DNA from: CAYOXM01 sp964407925
GTDB taxonomy: Bacteria; Patescibacteriota; Patescibacteriia; SG8-24
Direction of reading: 5' to 3'
Assembly (NCBI GenBank): GCA_964407925.1
Contig: CAYOXM010000016.1
Location: forward strand, 1-27,959
DNA length: 27,959 nt
Shown here: positions 8,545-16,052 of the stretch, piece after piece
Layout: the number at the start of each line of letters is the position of its first letter
Position numbering within the stretch: the stretch's first letter is position 1
Translations under genes and position numbers: made by a program
Notes under the pieces: generated by a model
Told to the model about the DNA's origin: nothing
Databases searched by the model: none
Seen by the model: only the letters and a program-made list of their open reading frames with translations

Positions 8545-10007
8545 AGGGCATCGATGCGGCGCAGGGCGAACCACAGCAGGAAAATCCAGGCGTAAAGGAT
8601 CGCCATCGTCGGCGTGCCGGTGCGCGCCTCGACGACGGGAAACGTCCGCGCCGAGGCCGTCACGATGGCCACGAGAAGCCGCAGCAACGCCGTTGCCGCG
8701 AACGCCGGAGCGAGGGCGAACGGCGTGAGCGCCGAGAGCGCGAGCGTGACGAAGCCGGCGGCCATCGCGAGAGGAACGAGCGGTGCGACGGCGACGTTCG
8801 TCAGCACGCCGAAGACGGGAAGGATGCCGAAATCGCGGAGCACGAGCGGCACGGTCATGAGCGTCGCGCCGATCGTCTCGGCAAACGACGAGCGGATGCC
8901 GGCGAAATCAGGCAAGAACCGCAACCTGCGCGAAAGCGGCGGACCGAACGCATGCAGCCCAGCGACCGCCGCGAACGACAGGCGGAATCCCGCGTCATGA
9001 CGGAGGAGGAGCGGCTGGAACGCGAGCATGGATGCCGCCGCGAGCATGAACGCGTTCGTCCCGTGATAACGGCGGCCGAGCGACGTGGCGAGGATGCCCG
9101 CGCATCCCATCACGGCGGCGCGCACGACCGACGCCTCGGCGCCGACGAACGCGGCGAAGAGGATGACGGCGGCGGAGATGCCCGCGGACGCGCGACGGCG
9201 CGCGATTCCCCCGACCGCGAAGAGGATGACGAACGCCCCGGCGAGCCGCGACACGTTGTACCCGGACACGGCGAGCACGTGTGCCGTTCCCGTGCGGCGG
9301 AACGCGTCGGCGACGTCGCGCGGCAGGCCGTCGCGATCGCCGACGAGCAATCCGAGAAGGAGCGATGCCGACGGTTCCGGCACGAGCCGTCCAATGGCGG
9401 CGCGCAGCATCCCCTTCGTCGCGACGGCGAACCGCATGACGCCGTTTCCCGTCGTCCCGACGCGTTCGGGTACGGACCGGGAACGGCAACGCCACCCTAT
9501 GCCGCGCAAAAAGACGGCGGCATCGGAGCGTTCGCCTTCGAGCGGCGACGGTCGGCACGACCAGCGGAAGCGGTCGCCCGGGGCGGCGTCCACTGGCAGT
9601 TTCGTCCTGACCTCCATTCGCGCGCCGACGGGTGACGCGCCGCCCGTCGATACGAAAACACGGTCCATGAGCAGGACCGTGCCGTCGATGCCGTGCCGCG
9701 GTTCGGACGCGAGCGTGCCGGTAAAATCCCGTTCGACGCCGCCGAGCGCCGCCGGCGCCGGAAGGGGCGAAAGCGCGACGTCGTACCGCGCGACGCCCGC
9801 GCATGCCGCGGCGAGAAGGAACGCCGCGAACCGCGGGCCATGCCCGCGGGCGAGGGCCGCGGCGACGAGCGCGACCGACGAGCACGCCGCGAAGGCGAAC
9901 GCCTGCCAGGGACGCTCGGCAAGGGAATGCGCGGAGATGCCGACGATGAACGCGACAAGGACCGCGAGAAAGGATTGCGATGGCGATGCGGCGACCCGAC
10001 CAAACAT
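8526..10007 (-). CDS. comEC: ComEC/Rec2 competence channel, membrane half
   Basis: About 493 residues from the ATG at 10007. The order is: N-terminal membrane segments (residues about 10-75), a soluble OB-like region (FTGTLASEPRHG to GIGWRCRSRS, about 95-190), then the ComEC transmembrane core with the family signature LLLGLLVGDRDGLP followed by FRRTGTAHVLAVSGYNVS, and several more membrane helices to the C-terminus. It is the inner-membrane channel for single-stranded DNA during natural transformation. The protein stops after the membrane region and the nuclease-like domain is supplied by the overlapping downstream gene. The start is unusual: the ATG follows directly on the T-run of a hairpin and has no ribosome site. 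A start at 10103 is possible but would encode a basic leader through that hairpin. Confidence 0.92.
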   Translation of the reverse strand: MFGRVAASPSQSFLAVLVAFIVGISAHSLAERPWQAFAFAACSSVALVAAALARGHGPRFAAFLLAAACAGVARYDVALSPLPAPAALGGVERDFTGTLASEPRHGIDGTVLLMDRVFVSTGGASPVGARMEVRTKLPVDAAPGDRFRWSCRPSPLEGERSDAAVFLRGIGWRCRSRSVPERVGTTGNGVMRFAVATKGMLRAAIGRLVPEPSASLLLGLLVGDRDGLPRDVADAFRRTGTAHVLAVSGYNVSRLAGAFVILFAVGGIARRRASAGISAAVILFAAFVGAEASVVRAAVMGCAGILATSLGRRYHGTNAFMLAAASMLAFQPLLLRHDAGFRLSFAAVAGLHAFGPPLSRRLRFLPDFAGIRSSFAETIGATLMTVPLVLRDFGILPVFGVLTNVAVAPLVPLAMAAGFVTLALSALTPFALAPAFAATALLRLLVAIVTASARTFPVVEARTGTPTMAILYAWIFLLWFALRRIDALCEEEG

Positions 10008-10041
10008 AAAAGGCCGCGTTCCCTTACCACGCGGCCCTTTT
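10008..10041 (-). terminator. Terminator-like hairpin directly before comEC
   Basis: A 7-bp GC stem (10012-10018 with 10030-10036), an 11-nt loop and four T on the minus strand, immediately followed by the comEC ATG at 10007. It would end transcripts coming from leuS and the 10057 gene, or regulate comEC. The T-run is short. Confidence 0.6.
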
Positions 10042-10056
10042 AACGCGCAAGTTTTT

Positions 10057-10767
10057 CTATCGCCCCTCCCAAGAAACCTCTTCCCCCTCGTGATCATGCT
10101 CACAGACGTCCGACGCGGCGGACTCGTGCTTCACGACGCGCATGTGCCGCTGGCTGATCATCTGCGACATCACGAGTATCTCCGCGGAAAAATACGTCGA
10201 CGGCATCCCTTTCGGCGCGTCCTTTTTCGCCACCCAATGGTCGCCGTCGCCGGTTTCGACGCGGCGGTAATGCTTCAGGAAATCCTTGAGCGGAATGACG
10301 CTCTCCCAGTAGCGCTGGAACGCGCCGCGGTACTTTTCGAGCCCCTGCTTCGTCGCGCCGATGAACGGAATGAGGCAGGTGATGAAGTCCATGTCGCCGA
10401 CGAAGCTGTCCGTCGGGTCGACGAGCATCTCGAGGATGAAATATTCCTTGCGGAACGGGAGGCGCGGCGTCTCGGGGGTCGGCACGGCGTAGATCGCGCC
10501 GAGCCTGCTCACGCCCTTCTTCACCATGTGCGCGGGACGGTACCGGTCGAGGAGTTCCATCTCCTGGCGCATCTCGGGATGCCGCACTTCCGGCGACGGC
10601 ACGGTGAGGCCGTCACGCGCGATGCGGAGCAACTCCTCGCGCGACGATTCGCGGTACACCGATACGTGACCCTTGGGCGCGCCGGAAAAACCCGCGCCGA
10701 AAACGGCGCTCATGTCGAGCGCCCTCCCGTCGAAGGCGTGCATGTATCCGTTCGCGCGCTGGCCCAT
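10057..10767 (-). CDS. Hypothetical protein, possibly ADP-ribosyltransferase-like fold
   Basis: A 236-residue soluble protein with no signal peptide or membrane segment. I do not recognise a named family with certainty. The spacing of VSVYRESSREELLRIARDGL (residues 35-54), SRLGAIYAVP (87-96), FILEMLVDP (110-118) with SFVGD, and AEILVMSQMI (195-204, Glu196) recalls the beta1/beta2/beta5 elements of ADP-ribosyltransferase-like folds: Arg39, Ser87 or Tyr93, and Glu196. The acidic, His-rich C-terminus (CEHDHEGEE) could bind metal. The start at 10767 lies 13 nt after the leuS stop, so it is probably co-transcribed with leuS and ends at the hairpin before comEC. The function is not established. Confidence 0.75.
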   Translation of the reverse strand: MGQRANGYMHAFDGRALDMSAVFGAGFSGAPKGHVSVYRESSREELLRIARDGLTVPSPEVRHPEMRQEMELLDRYRPAHMVKKGVSRLGAIYAVPTPETPRLPFRKEYFILEMLVDPTDSFVGDMDFITCLIPFIGATKQGLEKYRGAFQRYWESVIPLKDFLKHYRRVETGDGDHWVAKKDAPKGMPSTYFSAEILVMSQMISQRHMRVVKHESAASDVCEHDHEGEEVSWEGR

Positions 10768-10780
10768 AGGACGATGATTA

Positions 10781-13252
10781 TTATTCGACCACGATGCTGA
10801 CGAGCTTGTCCTTCACGACGACGACCTTGGCGATGCGCTTGCCCTCGAGGTACGGCTTCACCTTGTCGCTCGCGAACGCGCGCGCCTTGGCGTCTTCCTC
10901 GCCGATGCCCGCGGGCATCTCGACGCGGTCGCGTACCTTGCCGTTCACCTGTACCACTACCGCGACGACATCCTCCTTGAGGAGCGACTCGTCGAACGCG
11001 GGCCACGAGCTCTTCAGCACGCACTCCTGATGCCCGAGCAGCCGCCACAGTTCGTCCGCGAGGTGCGGCGCGAACGGAGACAGCAGTTTCACGAAATCGC
11101 CGGCGAACTTGGGGTCTCCCCCGCCGAGCTCGGACCACTCGTTGAGCAGGATCATCATGCTCGAGATGGCGGTGTTGAACTTGCATGCCTCGATGTCGGC
11201 GGACACCTTCTTGATGGTCTTGTGGAGCGCGCGCGCCAATTCGGGCGACGTCTGGTCGCGCTTCTGGTGAACGAGGTCGTGCACGGAGGTCCACATGCGG
11301 TCGAGGAAGCGCCGGCAGCCCGAGATGCCCTTCGTGTCCCACGGTTTCGCGGCCTCGAAGTCGCCCATGAACATCTCATACAGCCGCAGCGTGTCGGCGC
11401 CGTACTCGGCGACGACGTCGTCGGGATTGACCACGTTGCCGCGCGACTTGGACATCTTCTGTCCGTCCTCGCCGAGGATGAGCCCCTGGCTGCGCAGTTT
11501 CAGGAACGGCTCGTCGAACGGCAGGAGCCCGTGATCGAACAGCGCCTTGGTGAAGAAACGCGCGAAGAGGAGATGCAGGACCGCATGCTCCGCGCCGCCG
11601 ACGTACAGGTCGACGGGCGCCCAATAATTCACCGCGTGCTGCGAGAAGGCACGCTCGCCGTCGTGCGGCGTGGGGTAGCGCAGGAAGTACCAGCTCGAAT
11701 CCACGAAGGCGTCCATCGTGTCTGACTCGCGACGCGCCCGCTTGCCGCAGTGCGGGCACTGCACGTCCTGGAACTCCTCGGAGCGCGCGAGCGGCGGTTC
11801 GCCGGTCGGCCGGAAGTCGACGTCGTACGGCAGGAGCACCGGCAGCGCCTCTTCGGGCACCGGCACTTCGCCGCAGGATTCGCAGTAGATGATCGGAATC
11901 GGCGCGCCCCAATAACGCTGGCGCGAAACGAGCCAGTCGCGGAGGTGGTACTGAATCCGACGGCGTCCGAGGCCTTTCGCCTCGAGCGCGTCGGTGATTT
12001 TCCGCTTGGCGTCTTCGGACGTCAGGCCGTTGAACTCCTCGGAATTCACGAGGACGCCGGCGTCGGTGTACGCGCGCTCGTTCCCCTCCTTGTGCCGCGC
12101 CTCGGAAACGTCGTGCGGCGGCGCGATAACGTACGTCACGGGAAGCCCGTATTTCTTGGCGAAAACGAAGTCGCGATCGTCGTGCGCCGGCACGCCCATG
12201 ACCGCGCCCGTCCCGTAGATGGCGAGCACGTAGTCGGCGGTCCAGACGGGAATCTCGGCCCCCGTGAGCGGATGGCGCACGGTCACGCCGAGCGGCGCGC
12301 CGGTCTTGTCCTTTTCAAGTCCCGTGCGCTCGAGTTCGGACTTGCCGCGTGCGGCCTTCGCGTACGCTTCGACCTCGGCGCGGCGGTCCGGCGCGACGAT
12401 CTTCATGGTGAGCGGATGCTCCGGCGCGAGGACGACGTACGACACGCCCATGAGCGTGTCGGGACGCGTCGTGAACACCGCGATCTCGTATTCCTTCTCC
12501 GACACGCGATACGCGCCGTGCGCTTCGCCCATCGGTTCGGTCGACATCCCGCGGAACGCGATTTCCGACCCCTCGCTCCGGCCGATCCAGTTCACCTGCA
12601 TCGCCTTGATGCGCTCCGGCCAGTCGACGCGGTCGAGGCCCTCGAGCAGCCGGTCCGCGTACTCGGTCACGCGGAAAAACCACTGCTCGAGCTCCTTCTG
12701 GATGACAGGGCTCTTGCAGCGTTCGCACGTGCCGTCGATGACCTGCTCGTTCGCGAGCACCGTCTGGCAGGACGTGCACCAGTTCACCGGCGCCTTCCTC
12801 TTGTACGCGAGGCCTTTCTTGTACAGGAACAGAAACAACCACTGCGTCCAGCGGTAATACGCGGGGTCGGCGGTGTTGATCTCGCGCGACCAGTCGTACG
12901 AGAAGCCGAGCATCTTCAGTTGGCGGCGGAAGTTGTCGATGTTCTTCCACGTGCTGTCCTTCGGATGCACGCCGGTCTTGATGGCGTAGTTCTCGGCAGG
13001 CAACCCGAACGCGTCCCAACCCATCGGATGGAGCACGTTCCACCCTTCCATCCGCCGCTTTCGCGCGACGATGTCGGTAGCGGTGTACCCCTCGGGGTGG
13101 CCGACGTGGAGGCCGTTCCCGGAAGGGTACGGAAACATGTCGAGGACGTAGCACTTCTGCCGCCCGGGTTCCTCGACCGTCTTGAACAGGCCGGATTCTT
13201 CCCAAATCCGCTGCCACTTCCCTTCGATGTCCTTATGATCGTATCGCTGCAT
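10781..13252 (-). CDS. leuS: Leucyl-tRNA synthetase
   Basis: An 823-residue class I synthetase that charges tRNA-Leu. The start at 13252 (MQRYDHKDIEGKWQ) is chosen because family members begin with this block; an upstream ATG at 13375 would add 41 unconserved residues. The HIGH motif is HVGH in PYPSGNGLHVGHPEGY near residue 45, zinc-type cysteines occur in NWCTSCQ and CERCKSP, the CP1 editing domain has VFTTRPDTLMG, and the KMSKS loop is GQKMSKSRGNVVNPDD. The C-terminal anticodon-binding and LeuRS-specific regions follow (FAPHLADELWRLLG and VVVQVNGKVRD). Length and domain order are normal for bacteria, so it should be active and proofreading-competent. No clear promoter was found upstream. 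Confidence 0.97.
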   Translation of the reverse strand: MQRYDHKDIEGKWQRIWEESGLFKTVEEPGRQKCYVLDMFPYPSGNGLHVGHPEGYTATDIVARKRRMEGWNVLHPMGWDAFGLPAENYAIKTGVHPKDSTWKNIDNFRRQLKMLGFSYDWSREINTADPAYYRWTQWLFLFLYKKGLAYKRKAPVNWCTSCQTVLANEQVIDGTCERCKSPVIQKELEQWFFRVTEYADRLLEGLDRVDWPERIKAMQVNWIGRSEGSEIAFRGMSTEPMGEAHGAYRVSEKEYEIAVFTTRPDTLMGVSYVVLAPEHPLTMKIVAPDRRAEVEAYAKAARGKSELERTGLEKDKTGAPLGVTVRHPLTGAEIPVWTADYVLAIYGTGAVMGVPAHDDRDFVFAKKYGLPVTYVIAPPHDVSEARHKEGNERAYTDAGVLVNSEEFNGLTSEDAKRKITDALEAKGLGRRRIQYHLRDWLVSRQRYWGAPIPIIYCESCGEVPVPEEALPVLLPYDVDFRPTGEPPLARSEEFQDVQCPHCGKRARRESDTMDAFVDSSWYFLRYPTPHDGERAFSQHAVNYWAPVDLYVGGAEHAVLHLLFARFFTKALFDHGLLPFDEPFLKLRSQGLILGEDGQKMSKSRGNVVNPDDVVAEYGADTLRLYEMFMGDFEAAKPWDTKGISGCRRFLDRMWTSVHDLVHQKRDQTSPELARALHKTIKKVSADIEACKFNTAISSMMILLNEWSELGGGDPKFAGDFVKLLSPFAPHLADELWRLLGHQECVLKSSWPAFDESLLKEDVVAVVVQVNGKVRDRVEMPAGIGEEDAKARAFASDKVKPYLEGKRIAKVVVVKDKLVSIVVE

Positions 13253-13389
13253 GGACGTAAAAATCGTTTTCAGAACGAAACCAATCGTACGTCGGCGGCG
13301 CGGAAAATGCCAGGAGCAGGCCGTGGATCCCGCGTCTCCGGTCGCCATGCGACCGTCGCACGGGATGACGCGCACTTATGTAATGCGCG

Positions 13390-13830
13390 TCATTTCACCG
13401 TTTTTGGCGAACGATAGTCGCGCGGCTTGCCGCCGTGAGCGGCGAAATGCAGGAAACGGACCGTTTCCGCGAACCCGCCGGCGAGGAGGCCGAGCATGAC
13501 GTAGACGACGAGCGACGACAGGACCGCGTAATACGCCCCTACGACGGGCAGGAAGAAAAAATCGAGCGAGGAGAAGACGCCGACGGCGAGGCCGCACAGG
13601 AGTCCGGAAAGCGCCAATCCGAGCCCCCTCGCGTGAAACGCGCCGCCGAAAAAACCCGTCGCGACGGCGATGCCGACAAGGAGCGCCGGATTCATGGCGT
13701 CGGGGTCTTTCCGGTCCGCGATCAGGAGCAGTCCTGCCACGAGCACCGTCAGCGCGAGCGAGGTATGCCGCGCTTTCCATCGGCGCCATGGCCGGACGAC
13801 GTCCTTATTTTCCCCGTTTTGCGCGCTCAT
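13390..13830 (-). CDS. Small multi-pass membrane protein of unknown function
   Basis: 146 residues from the ATG at 13830. A charged cytosolic N-terminus (MSAQNGENKDVVRPWRRWKARH) leads into four or five hydrophobic segments: TSLALTVLVAGLLLIA, NPALLVGIAVATGFFGGAF, LGLALSGLLCGLAVGVF, and a long pair through FFFLPVVGAYYAVLSS and LVVYVMLGLLAGGF. The tail is basic and hydrophilic. I do not recognise a family. The start is supported by a TATACT box only 6 bp before the ATG, which implies a leaderless or nearly leaderless message; an extended start at 14106 would run through that box and through the divergent gene. It is unlikely to belong to the leuS operon. Confidence 0.75.
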   Translation of the reverse strand: MSAQNGENKDVVRPWRRWKARHTSLALTVLVAGLLLIADRKDPDAMNPALLVGIAVATGFFGGAFHARGLGLALSGLLCGLAVGVFSSLDFFFLPVVGAYYAVLSSLVVYVMLGLLAGGFAETVRFLHFAAHGGKPRDYRSPKTVK

Positions 13831-13836
13831 GCATCG

Positions 13837-13842
13837 AGTATA
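13837..13842 (-). promoter_or_regulatory. -10 box next to the start of the 13830 gene
   Basis: TATACT on the minus strand ends 6 bp before the ATG, so transcription would begin at or next to the start codon. The sequence 17 bp upstream (TTCCTC) is a poor -35. Confidence 0.45.
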
Positions 13843-13894
13843 CCCGCGGCCGAGCCGCTGAGGAAGGCCGCTCTGGAACGGCGGCGGCCGAGGG

Positions 13895-13924
13895 TTGACA
13901 TCCCGCGTCCGTCGAACGTAAGGT
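13895..13924 (+). promoter_or_regulatory. Promoter of the secreted protein at 13974
   Basis: TTGACA (13895-13900), an 18-bp spacer, then TAAGGT (13919-13924). The predicted leader is about 43 nt and ends in the ribosome site AAGGAG at 13963-13968. Confidence 0.6.
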
Positions 13925-13973
13925 CTGGGCAGTCCTTTTCCTAGGTCACCGTCAAATGACGGAAGGAGTCGAC

Positions 13974-14840
13974 ATGAGCCGCACGACCGCCCGACGGGCA
14001 CTCTACAGCGCTTGCGCCGCATGCGCGGCACTGCTCCTGCCCGGCACGGCCGCCGCGGAGGACGAGAAGGACCGCCCGCCGCCCGCGCCGCATGCCGATC
14101 CGGCACCGAAGCGGTTCGCGCTGCGTTCGGGGGCGAACTTCATCACCGGCAGGGTCAGCGGCTCGCGCATCACGCGCGGCCAGCTCACGGCGGGCGCGTC
14201 CTACGACGTCCTGCCGCGGCTCACGGTCTACGCCGACCTCGGCCTCGACACGACGCGCCTCTCCTATGACGGCGCGATGGACGACCACCTGCACGTGAAC
14301 GCGTCGCTGTGGTCGTACGCGGGGATGTCCGCCGAGACCGGCTTCAGCGTGAAGCTGCTCCGGCTGCGGCCGTTCGAGCTCGACGCGCACGCGCTGTTCG
14401 AGACGTCGCTCATCGACACGACGCCGTCCGTCACGAGCGTGCGCGCGCGCACCGCGCAGGGCACGTTCGACGTCACGCCGTACGCCGAAAGGCAGACCGA
14501 GTCGGACTTCCGCTGGAACCGCTTCAGCGTCGGGACGACGTTCCGCGTCGAATTGAGCCGCCGCGTCACTCCGACGCTCACGGTCGCCTTCGAACGGATC
14601 GACGCGTCGATGGACCTTCATCTCACCGAGGACAGCCGCACGACGATCACCCGCCTGGGCTACGACCCGCAGGTCATCGAAGGGCGGCATCGCCTCACGT
14701 ACTTCATGGTGCCGATCACTCCGGGGACGGAGTTCCGACTGAGCGACAACGTCCTTCTGGGCATCAGCACGACCATCGCTCCGGCCGGAGACAGCCTCTT
14801 CTGGGGCGGCGCGGCCCACCTGAAAGTCTCGCTGTTCTAG
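13974..14840 (+). CDS. Secreted beta-barrel-like protein, paralogue of 15083
   Basis: 288 residues. The start at 13974 is chosen over the ATG at 13956 because AAGGAG (13963-13968) is 5 nt upstream. A signal peptide (MSRTTARRALYSACAACAALLLPGTAAA) is followed by a charged linker (EDEKDRPPPAPHADP) and then by about ten amphipathic beta-like stretches, for example YDVLPRLTVYADLGLD and TEFRLSDNVLLGIST, ending HLKVSLF with a C-terminal Phe. The last 30 residues (STTIAPAGDSLFWGGAAHLK) align with the end of the 15083 product (GTIIPAGDKFFYAGEGALL), so the two are paralogues. The sequence pattern suggests a membrane-embedded or barrel-shaped exported protein. No enzyme motif is seen, and the family is unknown to me. 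Confidence 0.82.
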   Translation: MSRTTARRALYSACAACAALLLPGTAAAEDEKDRPPPAPHADPAPKRFALRSGANFITGRVSGSRITRGQLTAGASYDVLPRLTVYADLGLDTTRLSYDGAMDDHLHVNASLWSYAGMSAETGFSVKLLRLRPFELDAHALFETSLIDTTPSVTSVRARTAQGTFDVTPYAERQTESDFRWNRFSVGTTFRVELSRRVTPTLTVAFERIDASMDLHLTEDSRTTITRLGYDPQVIEGRHRLTYFMVPITPGTEFRLSDNVLLGISTTIAPAGDSLFWGGAAHLKVSLF

Positions 14841-14853
14841 CGAAAAACGGCGC

Positions 14854-14969
14854 AACCGTCCCCACACCTTCTGGTTGGGGACGTTTCTTTTTTCTCAAAA
14901 GAAACGCTCATTAAACGTGCTGATTCACGTTTTACGGAGAGCGTCCTAACCGAAGGTGTGGGGACGGTT
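14854..14969. repeat. 116-bp nested palindromic element with terminator features
   Basis: The outer arms AACCGTCCCCACACCTTC (14854-14871) and their perfect complement (14952-14969) enclose two further hairpins: a 9-bp perfect stem 14883-14891/14897-14905, and a two-part stem (ACGCTC 14904-14909 with 14939-14944, around AAACGTG 14913-14919 with 14926-14932). The left arm can also pair locally (GTCCCC 14858-14863 with GGGGAC 14877-14882) before a T-rich run, forming an alternative terminator; the right arm ends in six T (14968-14973). It lies between two paralogous secreted-protein genes. Confidence 0.85.
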
Positions 14970-14976
14970 TTTTCAT

Positions 14977-15005
14977 TTGACACTCCCCCAGTGCGCGGCT
15001 ACGGT
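14977..15005 (+). promoter_or_regulatory. Promoter of the secreted protein at 15083
   Basis: TTGACA (14977-14982), a 17-bp spacer and TACGGT (15000-15005). The -35 begins 7 bp after the right arm of the palindromic element. The predicted leader is about 70 nt with AAGGAG at 15072-15077. Confidence 0.6.
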
Positions 15006-15082
15006 TACCCCAGTTCATTTCCTTGCTTCGTCGTTGCCGGAAACCCCGGCCTGTGGACCCTCCGTGCCTGTAAGGAGCCGTT

Positions 15083-15898
15083 ATGAAGCTGGTCGTGAGC
15101 GTAGTCATTGCGCTCCTCCTGCTCGTCTCTTCGACCGCGCGCGCCGAACCGTCGGCCGCGGGGGACGGGAGTCCCGTACGGCTGGCTACCGGCTTCGGAG
15201 TCATGACGTCGAAAGACTCCGACACCACCGTCACGCGGTACCGCTTCACGATGGGCCCCGAAATCGCGTGCGGGGACCGTCTCACGCTCTCGCCGTTCCT
15301 GCGGATGAACTCGACCACCATCGACCTCCGCGAAAAGAACGACATGCCGTTCGACCTTTCCCTGACGCTCCCCTGGCAGCCGACCGTCGGCGCCCGCGCG
15401 GACGTCCGGCTGTTCGACGCGTGGAAGTTCCGGCTCACCCTCCGCGGCGAGTTCGAGGCTCCGCTCGGCGAAAACAGGGCGAGCATCAACTCGTTCTCCG
15501 CGAAGGGCGACCTGGCGAAGGTTCCCATCGACGTCGACACGATCCGCAACCACGTCGAAGTCCAGCACGTGTGGCGCAGCGTCACCGGATCGCTCGTCCT
15601 GTCGCTCGAACTCGGACGGTTCCGGCCGTACGTTGACGTCGGATACATGGTGATCGACAGCAGCATCGTCGCGACGTTCGACAACGACGCCTCGCGGCTG
15701 CTCGCCGACGCCAAAGTCCGCCCGAACCGCTTCTACAACGACGGCACATCGTCGCTGTTCTACGTCGCGGGGACGAACGTCGACCTCGGCAGGGGCTTCG
15801 GCCTCCGCCTTGGCGGCACGATCATTCCGGCCGGCGACAAGTTTTTCTACGCCGGCGAGGGAGCGCTCCTGATCCCTCTCGATATCCCCAAATTCTGA
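15083..15898 (+). CDS. Secreted beta-barrel-like protein, paralogue of 13974
   Basis: 271 residues with a clear signal peptide (MKLVVSVVIALLLLVSSTARA) and a ribosome site AAGGAG 5 nt before the ATG. The mature part consists of alternating-residue beta stretches (RYRFTMGPEIACGDRLTLSP, FRLTLRGEFEAPLG, GSLVLSLELGRFRPYVDVGY) separated by charged turns, and the chain ends LIPLDIPKF with a C-terminal Phe. Its last segment (GLRLGGTIIPAGDKFFYAGE) matches that of the 13974 product. No catalytic signature is visible. The gene has its own promoter and terminator, so it is probably monocistronic. The barrel proposal rests on the pattern only; a periplasm-less host would need another explanation, such as a secreted beta-sandwich. 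Confidence 0.82.
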   Translation: MKLVVSVVIALLLLVSSTARAEPSAAGDGSPVRLATGFGVMTSKDSDTTVTRYRFTMGPEIACGDRLTLSPFLRMNSTTIDLREKNDMPFDLSLTLPWQPTVGARADVRLFDAWKFRLTLRGEFEAPLGENRASINSFSAKGDLAKVPIDVDTIRNHVEVQHVWRSVTGSLVLSLELGRFRPYVDVGYMVIDSSIVATFDNDASRLLADAKVRPNRFYNDGTSSLFYVAGTNVDLGRGFGLRLGGTIIPAGDKFFYAGEGALLIPLDIPKF

Positions 15899-15905
15899 CC
15901 CTCAT

Positions 15906-15938
15906 ACCCTCGGCTTTCGCCGGGGGTTTTCTTTTTTC
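15906..15938 (+). terminator. Rho-independent terminator after the 15083 gene
   Basis: A 9-bp stem (15906-15914 with 15919-15927, one G-T pair) with a TTTC loop, followed by TTTTCTTTTTT. Confidence 0.9.
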
Positions 15939-15981
15939 CGGCTCATTGTCGGGGCTATGCATGCCGGGACACGAGCCGTCC

Positions 15982-16010
15982 TTGACCTTTGCGGCAGCGG
16001 CTGCTACGTT
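15982..16010 (+). promoter_or_regulatory. Promoter of the small membrane protein at 16053
   Basis: TTGACC (15982-15987), a 17-bp spacer and TACGTT (16005-16010), the same layout as the promoters at 13895 and 14977. AAGGAGG at 16041-16047 gives a good ribosome site. Confidence 0.55.
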
Positions 16011-16052
16011 CGACTGTCCTTCTGTTGAAGATATCGCCGCAAGGAGGCACTG

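Noticed and set aside
11750..13417. A 555-codon plus-strand frame
   Set aside because: It is antisense to leuS, which has intact HVGH and KMSKS motifs.
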